Of a DNA stretch of 64,000 bases, positions 10,161 to 20,164 are shown in pieces. The notes beneath the pieces were generated by a model. The model searched no databases. It worked only from the letters and a program-made list of their open reading frames with translations, and was not told where the DNA came from. Position 1 is the first letter of the stretch, and each line of letters opens with the position of its first letter. The translations under genes were made by a program, and so were the position numbers. This DNA is from Heligmosomoides polygyrus polygyrus (Eukaryota > Nematoda > Chromadorea > Rhabditida > Heligmosomidae), in contig OX377201.1 in assembly GCA_947396885.1 (NCBI GenBank), positions 23,661,923 through 23,725,922 on the forward strand. The letters are read 5' to 3'.

Positions 10161-10565
10161 TTAGGGTGGGCCAAAAGTAATGAGACAATTTCAACAAATT
10201 TCTTTATCTCTTTATAATCCAATTACAACTTAACGGTGCTGAGGAATGTATTCGCTATTAAGGTCAATGACCTTGCTGCCATCGATCAGCCAACTTCCTG
10301 ATCCCATCCTTCCAGAACTGCTTGGGTCTGATGCTGATCCACTGCTCGTTATGGTTGCCGAGGTCTGCTTGGGTCCTTGTGTCCTTTCAGACCACGAAGT
10401 CCTGTAGGCTCAAGAAGTAGTGGTAGTCGCATGGAGGGATGTCTGGCGAATACGGTGGGTGAGGCATGTGAACGTAGCCCAGCTAAGCAAGCTTATCCGT
10501 GGTCAGTTTTGCCCAATCGGGTACGGCGTTGTCGAAGAAGAGGATCTTCTTGAAGCGCTGAGACC
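10161..10565 (-). mobile_element. Mariner 3'-half fragment with one TIR
   Basis: The low-coordinate end is TTAGGGTGGGCCAAAAGTAA directly after TA, a typical mariner terminus. Minus-strand translation gives KKILFFDNAVPDWAKL (second catalytic motif with the aspartate) and then HPPYSPDIPPCDYHYFLSL (third aspartate), with a stop in between and more after. The N-terminal half is missing. The fragment abuts a SINE copy at about 10570, which may have truncated it or inserted into it. Confidence 0.8.
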
Positions 10566-10569
10566 GAAT

Positions 10570-10690
10570 AAGGCCGACCCCGAAGGGAAGGAAGACTTGG
10601 TTGGCCTGGGCGGGAAGTCCGAACCAGGAACCTGGTATCGAGTGTACACTATGCGCCTCCTCCAACTGCGTTATACGCGCCCTAAATAAT
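10570..10690 (-). mobile_element. tRNA-derived SINE, copy 2 (short)
   Basis: This is nearly identical over about 110 bases to the SINE at 6575-6765. It has an A-box-like ATAACGCAGTTGGAGGAGG and a B-box-like GGTTCGGACTTCC on the minus strand. The body ends early, near the mariner junction. An A/T-rich simple stretch (10683-10725) adjoins the tRNA-like head. Confidence 0.7.
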
Positions 10691-10734
10691 AATAAAAATA
10701 AAAATAATAATAAACAATAAATACTTACTTTGAT

Positions 10735-12420
10735 ACTTTGATGGTCCTTTGTCGGCTGGAGGTCTTCTCAGCGGGGACCACAACTCTTCCAGACCGCTCG
10801 ATCTCTGGCTGCTTGCATCCAGTGAGGCAGACTCCGCTCTCTGAAAGATCTTGAGAATGAGTCTGCCCATCGCGTTGGCGGTCGTCCCAGTGGTCTCTTA
10901 TGGTCTCTCGGGAGCCATTCTGTGACACGGAGACTCCATCTATCGTCCTTTCGTCGAAGCAGGTGTCCGGCCCAGCGATATTTGGACTTAATCATGTACT
11001 GCAGCGGGTCTGCTAATTGCGACTTCTCCCGTAGCTTCGAGCTTCGTAGGCCTTCTTGCCATTGCTGACGAAGGCTTCTTCAATCTTCTGTAGGCTTGGA
11101 TGGACTCCTTCACTGCAATTTGACAGGCCTTCGAGATGGTGACTTTTTCCAGATGGGAAGCATTAGGATCCAGTTTAACAGCTCTTCTTTGCTCCAAGAG
11201 TTTAATCGCATGTGCGTTGAGTCTTGAAGCAGACGGCGATGTGGCTTCGCAAGAGCTGCTAGCACATTTCAACAGTCCTTTGGAGAGAAGGTCGTAGTCT
11301 TCCGATGGATCTTCAAGAAGATTCCAATCATACGACTTTGTCGCATATTCCAACTCCTCAGACTTGAATGTGGGGATCCTCACCGGTGCCGATTTATGGG
11401 TGTCACGCTTAAACATCCTCTTTTTGAGAGTCAGCTTCGCACGGACAAGACGGTGATCCGGGCCGGTGTCAAATGAAGGCAGCACGGAGACGTCGAACAG
11501 ACTCCAGCGTCTGTTCGTAAGAGAATGGTCGATCTCCGAACGTGTTTCTCCATTTGGGCTTTCCCAGGTCCATCGTCGGTTTGAAGGCTTCTTAAACATA
11601 GAATTTCCATAGTAGAGACGGCACGCGGATAGGAAGTCTATCAGGCGCTCTCCGTTTTCGTTCCCTGAGGAAGTTCCATGTGGTCCTAGCCTCCATTCGT
11701 CGTGATCATTCGTACGATAGCGTTAAAGTCACCAACGACAACTTTGTAGTAGCTCTTCTCGTCGTTGACAGTCCTTTCGAACAGCTTGTAGAATTCCTCC
11801 TTTTCTTCATCTGTGGCCGCAGATGTTGGAGCATATCCATTTATGATGGAGATGGTTCCTTGATCTTTGGTTTCCAGACGAAGAACAGCTACTCGCGGAC
11901 TGATGATCTTATAAGAGTCTACTAGGTGGTGCACTGTCGAATTGACGAGAAATCCAACTCCGCCAATATTCTTTCTGTCCACCTTTGCTCCGATAATGAG
12001 AAGCTTGTTGTGGTCGGTCCTTCTTATGGTTTCCGTTCTGCCTTTCGTTTCCTGCAGGGCGATAACGTCGTATTTGATGTTGCGACTTCTGTAAAGCAGT
12101 GTCCGAAGATCCTGCTCAGATGCGATCGAACGACAGTTATAAGTGCAGACGAATAGGCAGTTTCCGTGTCGTGGTGGGAGGGAGTTTCCGGTAGTTCGAT
12201 TCCAATGACGTCCTGATAGTTTAACTCCGAGATTAGATGGCCCCTCGCCGGAGGTGGATGCAACCGACGTCGTAGAAGTCCACTTCCGGCGCGCGGTGGA
12301 CTGGGGCGCGGGTTTAGTTGTTTGAGCCGTAGCGGTGGTCTGGTTACTCACATGTTCCTGGCCAAGGATACAGGAGAGCCGCCCATACACGACAAAGCGT
12401 CACGTACTGCGTGACTGTTT
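10735..12420 (-). mobile_element. RTE type II deletion derivative (endonuclease kept, RT lost)
   Basis: On the minus strand the 5' part encodes an apurinic-type endonuclease in two frames: YNCRSIASEQDL, IKYDVIALQETKGR (catalytic E), VVVGDFNAIV and, after a frameshift near 11650, TGPDHRLVRAKL for the SDH motif. The endonuclease-RT linker follows to about 11000. Next comes the extreme C-terminus WAGHLLRRKDDRWSLRVTEW...GRPPTRWADSF at about 10995-10850. The whole reverse transcriptase domain is missing, so about 1.3 kb was deleted between linker and tail. The related copies at 20165-23215 and 40640-42710 keep the RT. Confidence 0.85.
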
Positions 12421-12844
12421 GTGCCGTTAGCCATCACAAAGTGATGTTCACCACTTCACCGCGGTGAGGTGGCACATGAAGGGGAAATAATAAATAAAAT
12501 ATAAAATTATGGAGGGTGATCGACCGTAACTGTTGATACGAACGTGAGCATCGTGTTTGACGTTCCAATGTATTTCTAGACGAATTTTGGGTCACGATAT
12601 GTCGTGTCACATTTGTACGACGTGCTTTGTCCCACCGGCCAGACCCGCGAAATTCGCTTTCGTCGTCCAAAATGGTGTAATGGTGTCATAGGCGGTAGTA
12701 TGCAAAGCAATGAAACTCTATTCGGAATGTGCACTTTTTCACCATTCCTCTCTTCTACTGTATAGGGATCGGAAAGTGCAAATATAGAGAACACACTGCT
12801 GCTTGTCTGATCTGATTTCGCCTGGTTCGTCCTTGATCAACAGC

Positions 12845-13636
12845 ATGGCGCCGAAGAAAGGATCGTCCGATGAAGCACCTGCCTGGCTGACTCAGGTTCT
12901 GAAGCGATGGGATGACCATCTCGATCGGTTTGATAAGCTTTTCGATCTTTTTCTAAAGTTACAGGACTCCCAGCAGGCCATAATTAGAAGGCTCGATGCG
13001 TTAGAGGAACGATTGATCTCGGACTCACCTAAAAATTCAGATCCGAGATCGGCTTTATACAGCACGCTTGTGAAGTTTAAGTCTGACACGAAAGTCGTGG
13101 ACGCAAAGGCATGCCGCGTAACATGGGTCGGTATCGGCGAGCAGGCATCCGATGCGGCCACACGGGCTTTTGATAAGGAAGCTATTAAGGAGGTAATTGA
13201 ATCTTCCGGTGACGAACAGCTCATTAACGAATTCAATAACGGAAGGATCTCTTTCCATAGACATCCTGTAATTCGAAAAGATACGAACCGCGCTCGACCT
13301 CGCATAATTAAGATATGTCTAGGTAATCAAGAGCTAAGGGATAGACTGCTGGAGCATATGAGAATTGGAAGGCAATCACTCACGAAAGACTTCGTGCACT
13401 CGTATGCGAGACGTGATTACACGAGGGAAGAGCTTGAGTATGACCGCCTACTGAGAAGGAAAGCAGGTATAATGAATAGCGAGGAAGGTAAGCTCGTATA
13501 CGTTGTAAGAGACCTAGCCATTCACAAGCTGAACACTCCCCGTGAGTTGCCAGAAAGTCGTAATAACCAGACCCACCTCCCTATTCCTGCACCCATTTCA
13601 GCTTCTCACTCGCTTCCCTCGCCTTCCCAGCGCTAG
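12845..13636 (+). CDS. CR1 LINE ORF1 protein
   Basis: ATG 12845 begins MAPKKGSSDE and the frame runs 263 codons to TAG at 13634-13636. An upstream in-frame TTG (12803) is not needed. Residues ~10-60 are rich in heptad-like leucines (LKRWDDHLDRFDKLFDLFLK and on) and should form a coiled coil. A central region around RPRIIKICLGNQELRDRLL and SYARRDYTREELEYDRLLRR looks like the basic single-strand nucleic-acid binding domain of LINE ORF1 proteins. The role would be RNA-chaperone and particle formation with the element's own RNA. The stop is followed without a frame change by ORF2, so this could be the shorter product of a readthrough pair. Confidence 0.8.
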   Translation: MAPKKGSSDEAPAWLTQVLKRWDDHLDRFDKLFDLFLKLQDSQQAIIRRLDALEERLISDSPKNSDPRSALYSTLVKFKSDTKVVDAKACRVTWVGIGEQASDAATRAFDKEAIKEVIESSGDEQLINEFNNGRISFHRHPVIRKDTNRARPRIIKICLGNQELRDRLLEHMRIGRQSLTKDFVHSYARRDYTREELEYDRLLRRKAGIMNSEEGKLVYVVRDLAIHKLNTPRELPESRNNQTHLPIPAPISASHSLPSPSQR

Positions 13637-16474
13637 GATAAAAGATCGGCCAATGCGTTAGATAATACCAGGTCCATATGTGCCCGAAACTGCTCTTGCT
13701 CTTCGTCTCATGAGTTTCTTTTGTTCAATGCGAGATCGATTGTAAACAAAATTCCGGACTTGAACTTCATCATGCGTCGACTCCCTAATGGTATCTTCAT
13801 AACTGAAAGTTGGTGCAAACCAAACACTGTTCATGATGCCGTTCTATCTTGTAACTCTCAATATGCGGTATATCGCTGTGATCGCCAAGGCGATAGAGTA
13901 GGAGGTGGCGTTCTAGCATTAATTAACAAGCGTCTAACCCACAATCTAGTGACGCAGAAAGACTTTCATAGCGAAATTCAATCAATAGCTCTTAGTGTTA
14001 AAACTGAACATGGCAGTGCGTTGTTGCTGCTTTGTTACCGTAGTCCCTCCTGTAATTCAACCACATTTGCGGAATTCATTGACTTTCTCCACGGCCTCTG
14101 TGACGAGTGGAGTGGCCACATTCTTCTATTAGGCGATTTCAATTTCCCAACAATTGAATGGTGCGACATGTCGCATAGAGCAAATATTTCGACAATATCC
14201 TCATCTCTATTTATTGATTTTGCCACATCACTGAACCTTAAGCAGTTGGTATCTCAACCCACTCATGGTCTAAATATACTCGATATACTTTTAGTGTCCC
14301 AGCCTATCATAATTGAAGCGGTTTATGTCCTCCCACCGTTCAGTACATCAGATCACAACTCCATCTCGTTCAGAATTCGTGGAACAAAGCAACAGCCCAC
14401 TAAGAGGTCCAAACTAATCAGAAACTTTTCCAAGGGTGACTATGACTCGATAATTTCTTCGTTAGCCGAAATAGACTGGGTTGGAGTAAACAACTGTTCA
14501 CCTGATGTTAACGTTTTGTACAAAAACTTTGTTGAGATATGCCACAACCTTATTGCGAATCACGTGCCTTTAGTACGGCGCAGTCATACTCGTGATAGTT
14601 ATCCAAGAAAAATACTTGTTCTCAAATCCAAAGTTGATCGGCTTTACTACTCTACCTCGTCCATTAGGGACCCAAGATATATCAGGTTCTCTCGCAAACT
14701 TAAGCGAGCCGTTGCTAGCTATCAAATAACTGAGGAAAAAAGAATAGCTCGTTGTAGGAATGCTAAGCTATTTTTCAGTTTTTGCAAGAAGAAATTAAAA
14801 TTAGATGAGACTATACCTTGTTTGATAGCAGGCAATACTTTAGTTAGAGATGATAACGATAAGTGTAGGCTCTTTGCCGATTATTTCAAATCAGTCTATA
14901 AACCTCCACGCGATACCGGAGCCTATCTACCCTCTATGACCGACAGTGAGCTGAACTGGGTTGACATCACTAAAGAAACAGTTTACAGCGTACTACGGAA
15001 ACTGCCTAACAGATTTTCCACATCACCAGATAATATACCATATGTCTTTTTGAAGAGGGCAGCGCTCGGTCTAGTTGGCCCGTTGACAATCCTTTTCAAC
15101 AGATTTTTACTCGAAGGTGATGTTCCCCGACTTTGGAAGGTTGGTTTTGTGCGTCCTATTCACAAAAAAGGACCAAAAAACGAGGTTGTCAATTATCGAC
15201 CCATATGTCTTACCAGCTCGACCAGTAAGGTTATGGAACGTATTCTATGCAAAAAAATCTCCGAGTATCTCAAGGTCAATAACCTCCTCCGAAAGGAACA
15301 GCATGGATTTTTAAAACAGAGGTCAACAACATCCGCTCTACTCTCCACTGTTCCGTTGTGGCACAGAGAGCTTGACAAGGGTAATTACGTCTCTGTTTGC
15401 TACCTTGACTATGCTAAAGCCTTCGACTCAATTTCCATACCTTTACTTGTTAAAAAGCTCTCTTCGTACGGAATTAAGGGGCAGCTGTTGAAATTTTTGC
15501 ACTCCTTCCTCAATGACAGAGTACAGTCTGTTGTACTAAACGATAGCATTTCTCCGTCCTACCCCTCACTAAGTGGCGTTCCCCAGGGAACCTGTTTGGG
15601 ACCACTTCTGTTCGTAATCTTCATTAATGATTTGCCGTACGTTCTCCCACCCGACTGCGTATGCAGCATATATGCCGACGACACCAAAATATTTACAGTT
15701 AACAATTGCCAAAAGCTTCAAGATGCAATAAATTCGGTCGAACAGTGGTCAGCAATGTGGGACTTAGACATATCCGTGCAAAAAACTGCTGTCATAAAAC
15801 TAGGACGAGGTCATCCGAATTTCTCTTTCTCACTACGAGGAACTGCGTTGAATTGTGTTGACCAGATACGCGATTTAGGGGTAGTGTATGATACTCATCT
15901 CAATTTCGACAGCTACATCCACGATAAAGTAAGGGATGCCCTCAAGTGTTCAAACTTTGTTCTTAGAGCCTTCAAAATGCGAGATCCTGTTGCGCTCTTC
16001 CGACTTTTCGTTCTCTACGTGAGGCCATTACTTGAATACTGTACGCCCATATGGTCCCCACAAAACGTATCTCTTATAGAAGAAGTTGAGAAAGTCCAAA
16101 AGAGCTTCACATATCGCTGTTTCTGTCGCTACGGTTTGCCAAGTCTTTCTTATGAAGAGCGTCTTTCCAGACTTAACGCTGACTCTCTGCAGTTCAGACG
16201 CAAAATATCCGACTTCACTCTAATGTACAAGTTGACCACAGATGAGATTGGCCTCAATATCTACGACCTTTTCGAACCAGCAGCCAGTGTTGGCAGACTA
16301 AGGGGTCACCTATTCCGTATTCGACCGGATAAGCCTAATACGGCTAGTTATGAGCGCTCCTTCCTGGTGCGGCAGGTTGCTGAGTGGAATAGTCTGTGCC
16401 CTGACTTGTTCATCCACCGAAAATCCCACGCATTTCAAATTCGCCTAGCTCAACAACTCAGAGCGCCGACCTGA
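13637..16474 (+). CDS. CR1 LINE ORF2: endonuclease and reverse transcriptase
   Basis: The frame is open from directly after the ORF1 TAG to TGA 16474, about 945 codons. The first in-frame ATG (13772) lies after the conserved NARS endonuclease motif (13727-13738), so the functional protein probably begins upstream. Endonuclease motifs are ITESWC, LLLGDFNFP and STSDHNS (within the first ~240 residues). RT motifs are FVRPIHKKG and NYRPICLTSS, YLDYAKAFDSI, GVPQGTCLGPLLFV and the catalytic IYADDTKIF, ending with RPLLEYCTPIWSP. The enzyme would nick target DNA and reverse-transcribe element RNA in place. All catalytic motifs are intact, so this copy is a candidate active LINE. Confidence 0.9.
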   Translation, partial: DKRSANALDNTRSICARNCSCSSSHEFLLFNARSIVNKIPDLNFIMRRLPNGIFITESWCKPNTVHDAVLSCNSQYAVYRCDRQGDRVGGGVLALINKRLTHNLVTQKDFHSEIQSIALSVKTEHGSALLLLCYRSPSCNSTTFAEFIDFLHGLCDEWSGHILLLGDFNFPTIEWCDMSHRANISTISSSLFIDFATSLNLKQLVSQPTHGLNILDILLVSQPIIIEAVYVLPPFSTSDHNSISFRIRGTKQQPTKRSKLIRNFSKGDYDSIISSLAEIDWVGVNNCSPDVNVLYKNFVEICHNLIANHVPLVRRSHTRDSYPRKILVLKSKVDRLYYSTSSIRDPRYIRFSRKLKRAVASYQITEEKRIARCRNAKLFFSFCKKKLKLDETIPCLIAGNTLVRDDNDKCRLFADYFKSVYKPPRDTGAYLPSMTDSELNWVDITKETVYSVLRKLPNRFSTSPDNIPYVFLKRAALGLVGPLTILFNRFLLEGDVPRLWKVGFVRPIHKKGPKNEVVNYRPICLTSSTSKVMERILCKKISEYLKVNNLLRKEQHGFLKQRSTTSALLSTVPLWHRELDKGNYVSVCYLDYAKAFDSISIPLLVKKLSSYGIKGQLLKFLHSFLNDRVQSVVLNDSISPSYPSLSGVPQGTCLGPLLFVIFINDLPYVLPPDCVCSIYADDTKIFTVNNCQKLQDAINSVEQWSAMWDLDISVQKTAVIKLGRGHPNFSFSLRGTALNCVDQIRDLGVVYDTHLNFDSYIHDKVRDALKCSNFVLRAFKMRDPVALFRLFVLYVRPLLEYCTPIWSPQNVSLIEEVEKVQKSFTYRCFCRYGLPSLSYEERLSRLNADSLQFRRKISDFTLMYKLTTDEIGLNIYDLFEPAASVGRLRGHLFRIRPDKPNTASYERSFLVRQVAEWNSLCPDLFIHRKSHAFQIRLAQQLRAPT

Positions 16475-16560
16475 TTGTTAGCGGTCCACTATCTATGCAT
16501 GGCAGCTCTATTGTACGCATACGTTATATGTACGCGAACATTGTACGCATGCATTGGAGC

Positions 16561-16865
16561 GCGCTACTGGCAGCGGCGGCGCAACGTCCTTGTGCGCTGT
16601 CTGCAAACAGGCGACCAGGGTTCGAACCCTGCATGGTGTAGCGACCTGCGAATCTTTATTGCACCTAAAACAGCTCTTGTTCTTGCCAGTGGCGGTTCTC
16701 TCCTCTTGCTGTCGGCCTTGGGGTGCGAGTCCGCGCTGGTTCCTGGCTGGTTGTCCACTCCTTGTGGTTGCGTCCGTGGTCGTCGGTGGGTTGTCCTCGG
16801 TGAGGCGAATCCTAGGCGGGTAGCGAGCGATGAAATTATAGCGAGCCCTTTCCAGCCCCTTATAT
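16561..16865 (+). repeat. tRNA-like repeat (possible SINE)
   Basis: A strong B-box, GGGTTCGAACCCTGC, lies at 16618-16634 with flanking bases that can pair as a T-arm. A weak A-box-like TGGCAGCGGCGG lies about 50 bases before it. The unit continues GC-rich to about 16865 (CCCCTTATATAGACG). No acceptor stem or intact cloverleaf could be drawn, so this is not called a tRNA gene. Overlapping open frames on both strands are ignored. Confidence 0.45.
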
Positions 16866-16869
16866 AGAC

Positions 16870-17640
16870 GTGCAGACAGTTCTAGAAAGATCAGTCGCCT
16901 CGTAGTTCAAGAGAATTGGCCTACATGACTGTGTTGCCATGCACGTTATGTTGAACAATACTTGGGATTTCAGGAAGGTCGACCGAGGCCTCTCGATGCG
17001 TAGTCGATGGATTTGCCTACAGACGCCGTTCAGCTCCAGGAATTAGACAATTTGTTCCGATCTCAAAAGTCCTCTGCTTTTATAGAAGTCACCTTCTCGA
17101 TTACTTTTCTGGCTAGCCTCGTGCGTTGCTTGTGCTACAGGAGTGTGTCAATTGAAAACGGCTATGTAATAACGTCTTTTTCGCTGCATTACACTATTTG
17201 TGGGTATTTAGCAGAATGCTAATAGATCCTCACGACCTCCCAAGGCAGCCTTTGGGGTGCGTACCAGTTTAAAGAGGCCTTTGAGATACAGGGCCCGCCC
17301 CAAAGGTTAATTGCATATTATGCCTACTGGTAGTAGTATCGTGAGGCATCTGCTAATGTACATACCCATGGTCAGCGCACCTCCGTCATGACATCACCAG
17401 GTGCTCCACTCAAGCTCACACGTATTTTTGTCACGACTCACTCTTGTATGCAATCTCGCAGCGGCAAGGCGTATTTCTGTCCTTTTTCTGTCCCTCTTTC
17501 TTTTCTCTCTCATTTTTCTCAGCTTCTCTATGTTTTTTTTGCGAAGTGCCAACCATTATCTGAAATCTTCCCTGTTTATCTATGCGTGCCATTATTTGTG
17601 TTGGTCAAATAAATAAATAAATAAACACCGCAGCCGAAAA
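16870..17640 (+). other. Probable LINE 3'-end debris
   Basis: No gene is seen. The block 17245-17310 (TACCAGTTTAAAGAGG, then GAGATACAGGGCCCGCCCC) recurs at 60978-61040. The stretch ends in an AAATAAATAAATAAATAAA tail at 17607-17626, like the tails at 61365-61395 and 63258-63283. This fits the 3' end of a truncated LINE. Confidence 0.45.
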
Positions 17641-18184
17641 GTTTGTCGGGTGAAGTGCAAGTTTTCTGTTACCAGCACTTCCAGGTCGGATTCTTTAGTC
17701 TAAAAAACAACGTGAGGTGTGGACTACCACTCGAGCCTGAACTGAGGAACTACTGTGCGTAGTACAACCAAGTCCGTTTCAGGTGTTTGTATCTTCATCT
17801 ATGTAACAACTTTCAAGAAAAGCAGATGAAATCGATTAAGGGAAGGGACCAAAATTGGCCAGTAGAAGTGATTATCCCAAAATGTTCATTTCTCTCGTGG
17901 GACGTAGCGGTAGAGAACTAGGCAATACCGTAATAACATACGCAAAATAACTCCTGAAACGAGAAAAATCATCTTCACTAACGACTCCTTCTCCTCGTTT
18001 AGTCGCTGATATTCGACAGATATCAGTATGAGCCAATAAATGCGAGACAAATTCTTATTGAGCAAGACATCTTCTTCCGAACGACATATATTGGAAGAGA
18101 TGTAGTGTTGGTATTTTTTTTTTTTGGAAACGACGTGTTTTTGTAAATGGGAGATATGACGTACGATAAAACAGCAACAGATCT
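17641..18184. other. No gene recognised
   Basis: Nothing supported. It contains a T run at 18113-18125. Confidence 0.3.
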
Positions 18185-18325
18185 GGGGCCGGGTTCATGA
18201 ACGACTAACCCGTGGGTATGGGGTAGAGATACTGTCGATAAGGCCTGCGTCTCTATCTTTTACCTTATCTCCAATCCTTATACCCATCATACCAGCGGGT
18301 TTAATTGTTGATGAATTGCCCCCCC
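18185..18325. mobile_element. Palindromic MITE (family 1, copy B)
   Basis: It starts GGGGCCGGGTTCATGAACG and ends TTGATGAATTGCCCCCC. The inner arms GGGTATGGGGTAGAGATA and the inverse TATCTTTTACCTTATCTCC, then TTATACCCATC, are complementary with mismatches. The termini match copy A at 2485-2664, while the inner arms differ. Confidence 0.7.
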
Positions 18326-18392
18326 CATTGTGAATGTTCTCTCCTTGTTCATTCGTCAGATATAATCTTTGAGAAAGGTGGCCGAATAAAAA

Positions 18393-18647
18393 GTGATGGA
18401 TGGTACTTCAGCCGACATCGCCAATGGTGAGGCTACACCACGGATTGACCGTTCTGCTCTCATGCGACGCGCTGGAGGTCTCAAAAAGTCGCTATTCGTC
18501 TTTTCGGTCGTAATCGTCACCGGACTGGTAACCAACAATTGGCGGCCAATCGTCGACTCGACTCCACCTCTGCCTTTAAAGCCACAACGTTCGTTTGCTT
18601 ATTCTTCCGACCATAACCGAATCCAGACAAAGTGGCATCTACATTGA
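18393..18647 (+). CDS. Hypothetical 84-residue membrane-anchored peptide or exon
   Basis: An ATG-started frame gives an acidic, small-residue N-terminus, the basic stretch RSALMRRAGGLKK, a hydrophobic segment LFVFSVVIVTGLVT near residues 33-46 that could be a type II anchor, and a proline-rich tail. Codon use looks even and non-random. No family is recognised. A GTAACC after VTGL could be a splice donor. Its phase does not fit the first known sulfotransferase exon 18 kb away, so no link is claimed. It may also be a chance frame in a repeat. Confidence 0.25.
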   Translation: MMDGTSADIANGEATPRIDRSALMRRAGGLKKSLFVFSVVIVTGLVTNNWRPIVDSTPPLPLKPQRSFAYSSDHNRIQTKWHLH

Positions 18648-18649
18648 GC

Positions 18650-19155
18650 TTGCGAAATTTAAATAAGAAACAAAATTGAATTTAAATGAGAAACAAAATT
18701 GAAAAGAGAAAACCTATGAAATTATTCCCTTGTTCTATTCAATGTGATTTTTTTCAATCAAGCACATCAGCATTCAAGTAAGTCTTCTTTCCGCAGTATT
18801 CATCTGTATATGCGGATCCCCCATGACTCACCGCTCTCGCGCCACCTCTTTCGCACAGCCAGCGAGCGACCAGGCCAACAAACTTCGGCAGGTCATAGCT
18901 CGCTCAAGATTTTCATTTTGCAATTTTGACACCCATATTCGTAATCAGAATCCGAGCTCTTCCTAACAATCCTGGTCTCATCTTGAAGTTCCACGGCAGG
19001 TAGAAACCCTTCCCTGGTAAGCTATCAGGCTGGCCGGGAAGTTTTGGCGGTTTTGGAAGTCCACTTCAAACGGTCATCACTTTCTTATACTCACGGGATT
19101 CAGGTCAAGAAAGCACTATTCGAATCACTTTCTCCAACGCGAAACTCGCTGTCTA
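18650..19155. other. No gene recognised
   Basis: Only AT-rich sequence is seen, with a short direct repeat near 18665-18710 (AAATAAGAAACAAAATTGAA / AAATGAGAAACAAAATTGAA). Confidence 0.3.
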
Positions 19156-19159
19156 GTTC

Positions 19160-20141
19160 TATCAGAAAACAGAGGTGGTCCAGATACGACAGACTCTAGA
19201 AAGGTTGCTTTTGCGTTGTCCTGATTTGCGAAGGTTCTGCCAATGAGGAAGATCTGAAAGTGCTTATAAAGGTGGTAGTCGGTTGGCGCAAGGTCAGATG
19301 AGTGTAGCGGGTGAGGCAGAACTTCTGCTTCTAGTTCGTTTCATTTTCGCATGGTTATTTACGAAACACGTCGGCGGGCGTTCTCGTGCAGAAAGATGAG
19401 ACTCTTCTGTCGAGCAGTGCCGTCTGCAGCGTACACAGTTTTCGGTATATCTCGTCGACTTCATCGCATTAGGACTCTCCTGTGAAGGCCCGGCCTGGCT
19501 CCACAGACCAGTAGTGAATCATTTCAGCCGCTGCCCACCACGCTGTTGCCATCGTCTTTTTTGGTGGGATTTTCGCTTTGAGAAGTTTCGGACTTCGGCG
19601 ACATCAACCCACTATCCTGATTCTTTTGGGTTATCATACAGAACCCATTTTTCATCACATGTGATGATTCGATTCAAAAACAGGTAGTTTTGATTCCGGA
19701 GAAGCGAGAAGAACAGATTTCGAAACCCGACAATTTCTGACGATCTCCCAAACAGTGGTACACCCACTTTTGGAACTCTTTCACCTTTCCGTGGCGTTTT
19801 GATCCATCCGTAAGATCAGCTTTACTGACTCCTAGATCCCCAATCTCACGGTTTGCGATGGATTAGCCTCTATGAAGGCCCTCCAAACCGTAGTTCTGGA
19901 TCGCTGTTGGTCTTCAGCTTCAAAGTGCATCTTCAAGGTTGAAGTCTGAAAAACGAAATCTCTCGAGCCACCGTTGCACGGTATTTTTTCCAACACTACT
20001 CGTCCCCCACCATGGTTGGTTTGCCGGGCTGTTTCGACGGCAGACTGGCCCAGTTTGAAGTTGAAAAAACCGTTCGGAATTGCTGTTTCGAAACACTTCA
20101 ATTATTCTTCGAAGAAACGCAATCACTAAGCATAACAACAC
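19160..20141 (-). pseudogene. Mariner transposase pseudogene
   Basis: Minus-strand translation across several frames recovers most of a mariner. It includes the N-terminal region LGQSAVETARQ and NTVQRWLERFRF (20040-19950), CDEKWVLYDNPKESG (first aspartate, ~19640), a degraded second catalytic block with ARRRVS in place of ARPH (~19370), and HLTLRQPTTTF where PHPPYSSDLAPTDYH is expected (~19310-19270). Multiple frameshifts and stops are present. The lineage differs from the intact mariner at 8505-9779. TIRs were not identified. Confidence 0.8.
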
Positions 20142-20164
20142 AAATTAACCCATCGGATAGCTAC

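Larger units (their letters stand above)
12480..16560 (+). mobile_element. Apparently intact CR1-type LINE
   Basis: A 5' UTR of roughly 350 bases leads into ORF1 (from ATG 12845) and ORF2 (to TGA 16474). A short 3' region with repeats of TTGTACGCAT / TGTACGC at 16510-16550 resembles the short 3'-terminal repeats of CR1 elements. Both ORFs are free of internal frameshifts, in contrast to every other LINE copy in the window. Exact ends and a target-site duplication were not resolved. Confidence 0.85.

Noticed and set aside
16600..16650. tRNA gene
   Set aside because: The B-box and T-arm are good, but no acceptor stem, anticodon arm or clear A-box could be drawn. It is treated as a tRNA-like repeat.
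18393..18647. Membrane-anchor-like ORF as first exon of the sulfotransferase
   Set aside because: Its possible donor is phase 0, while the next known exon needs phase 1. The distance is over 18 kb and no linking exon was seen.
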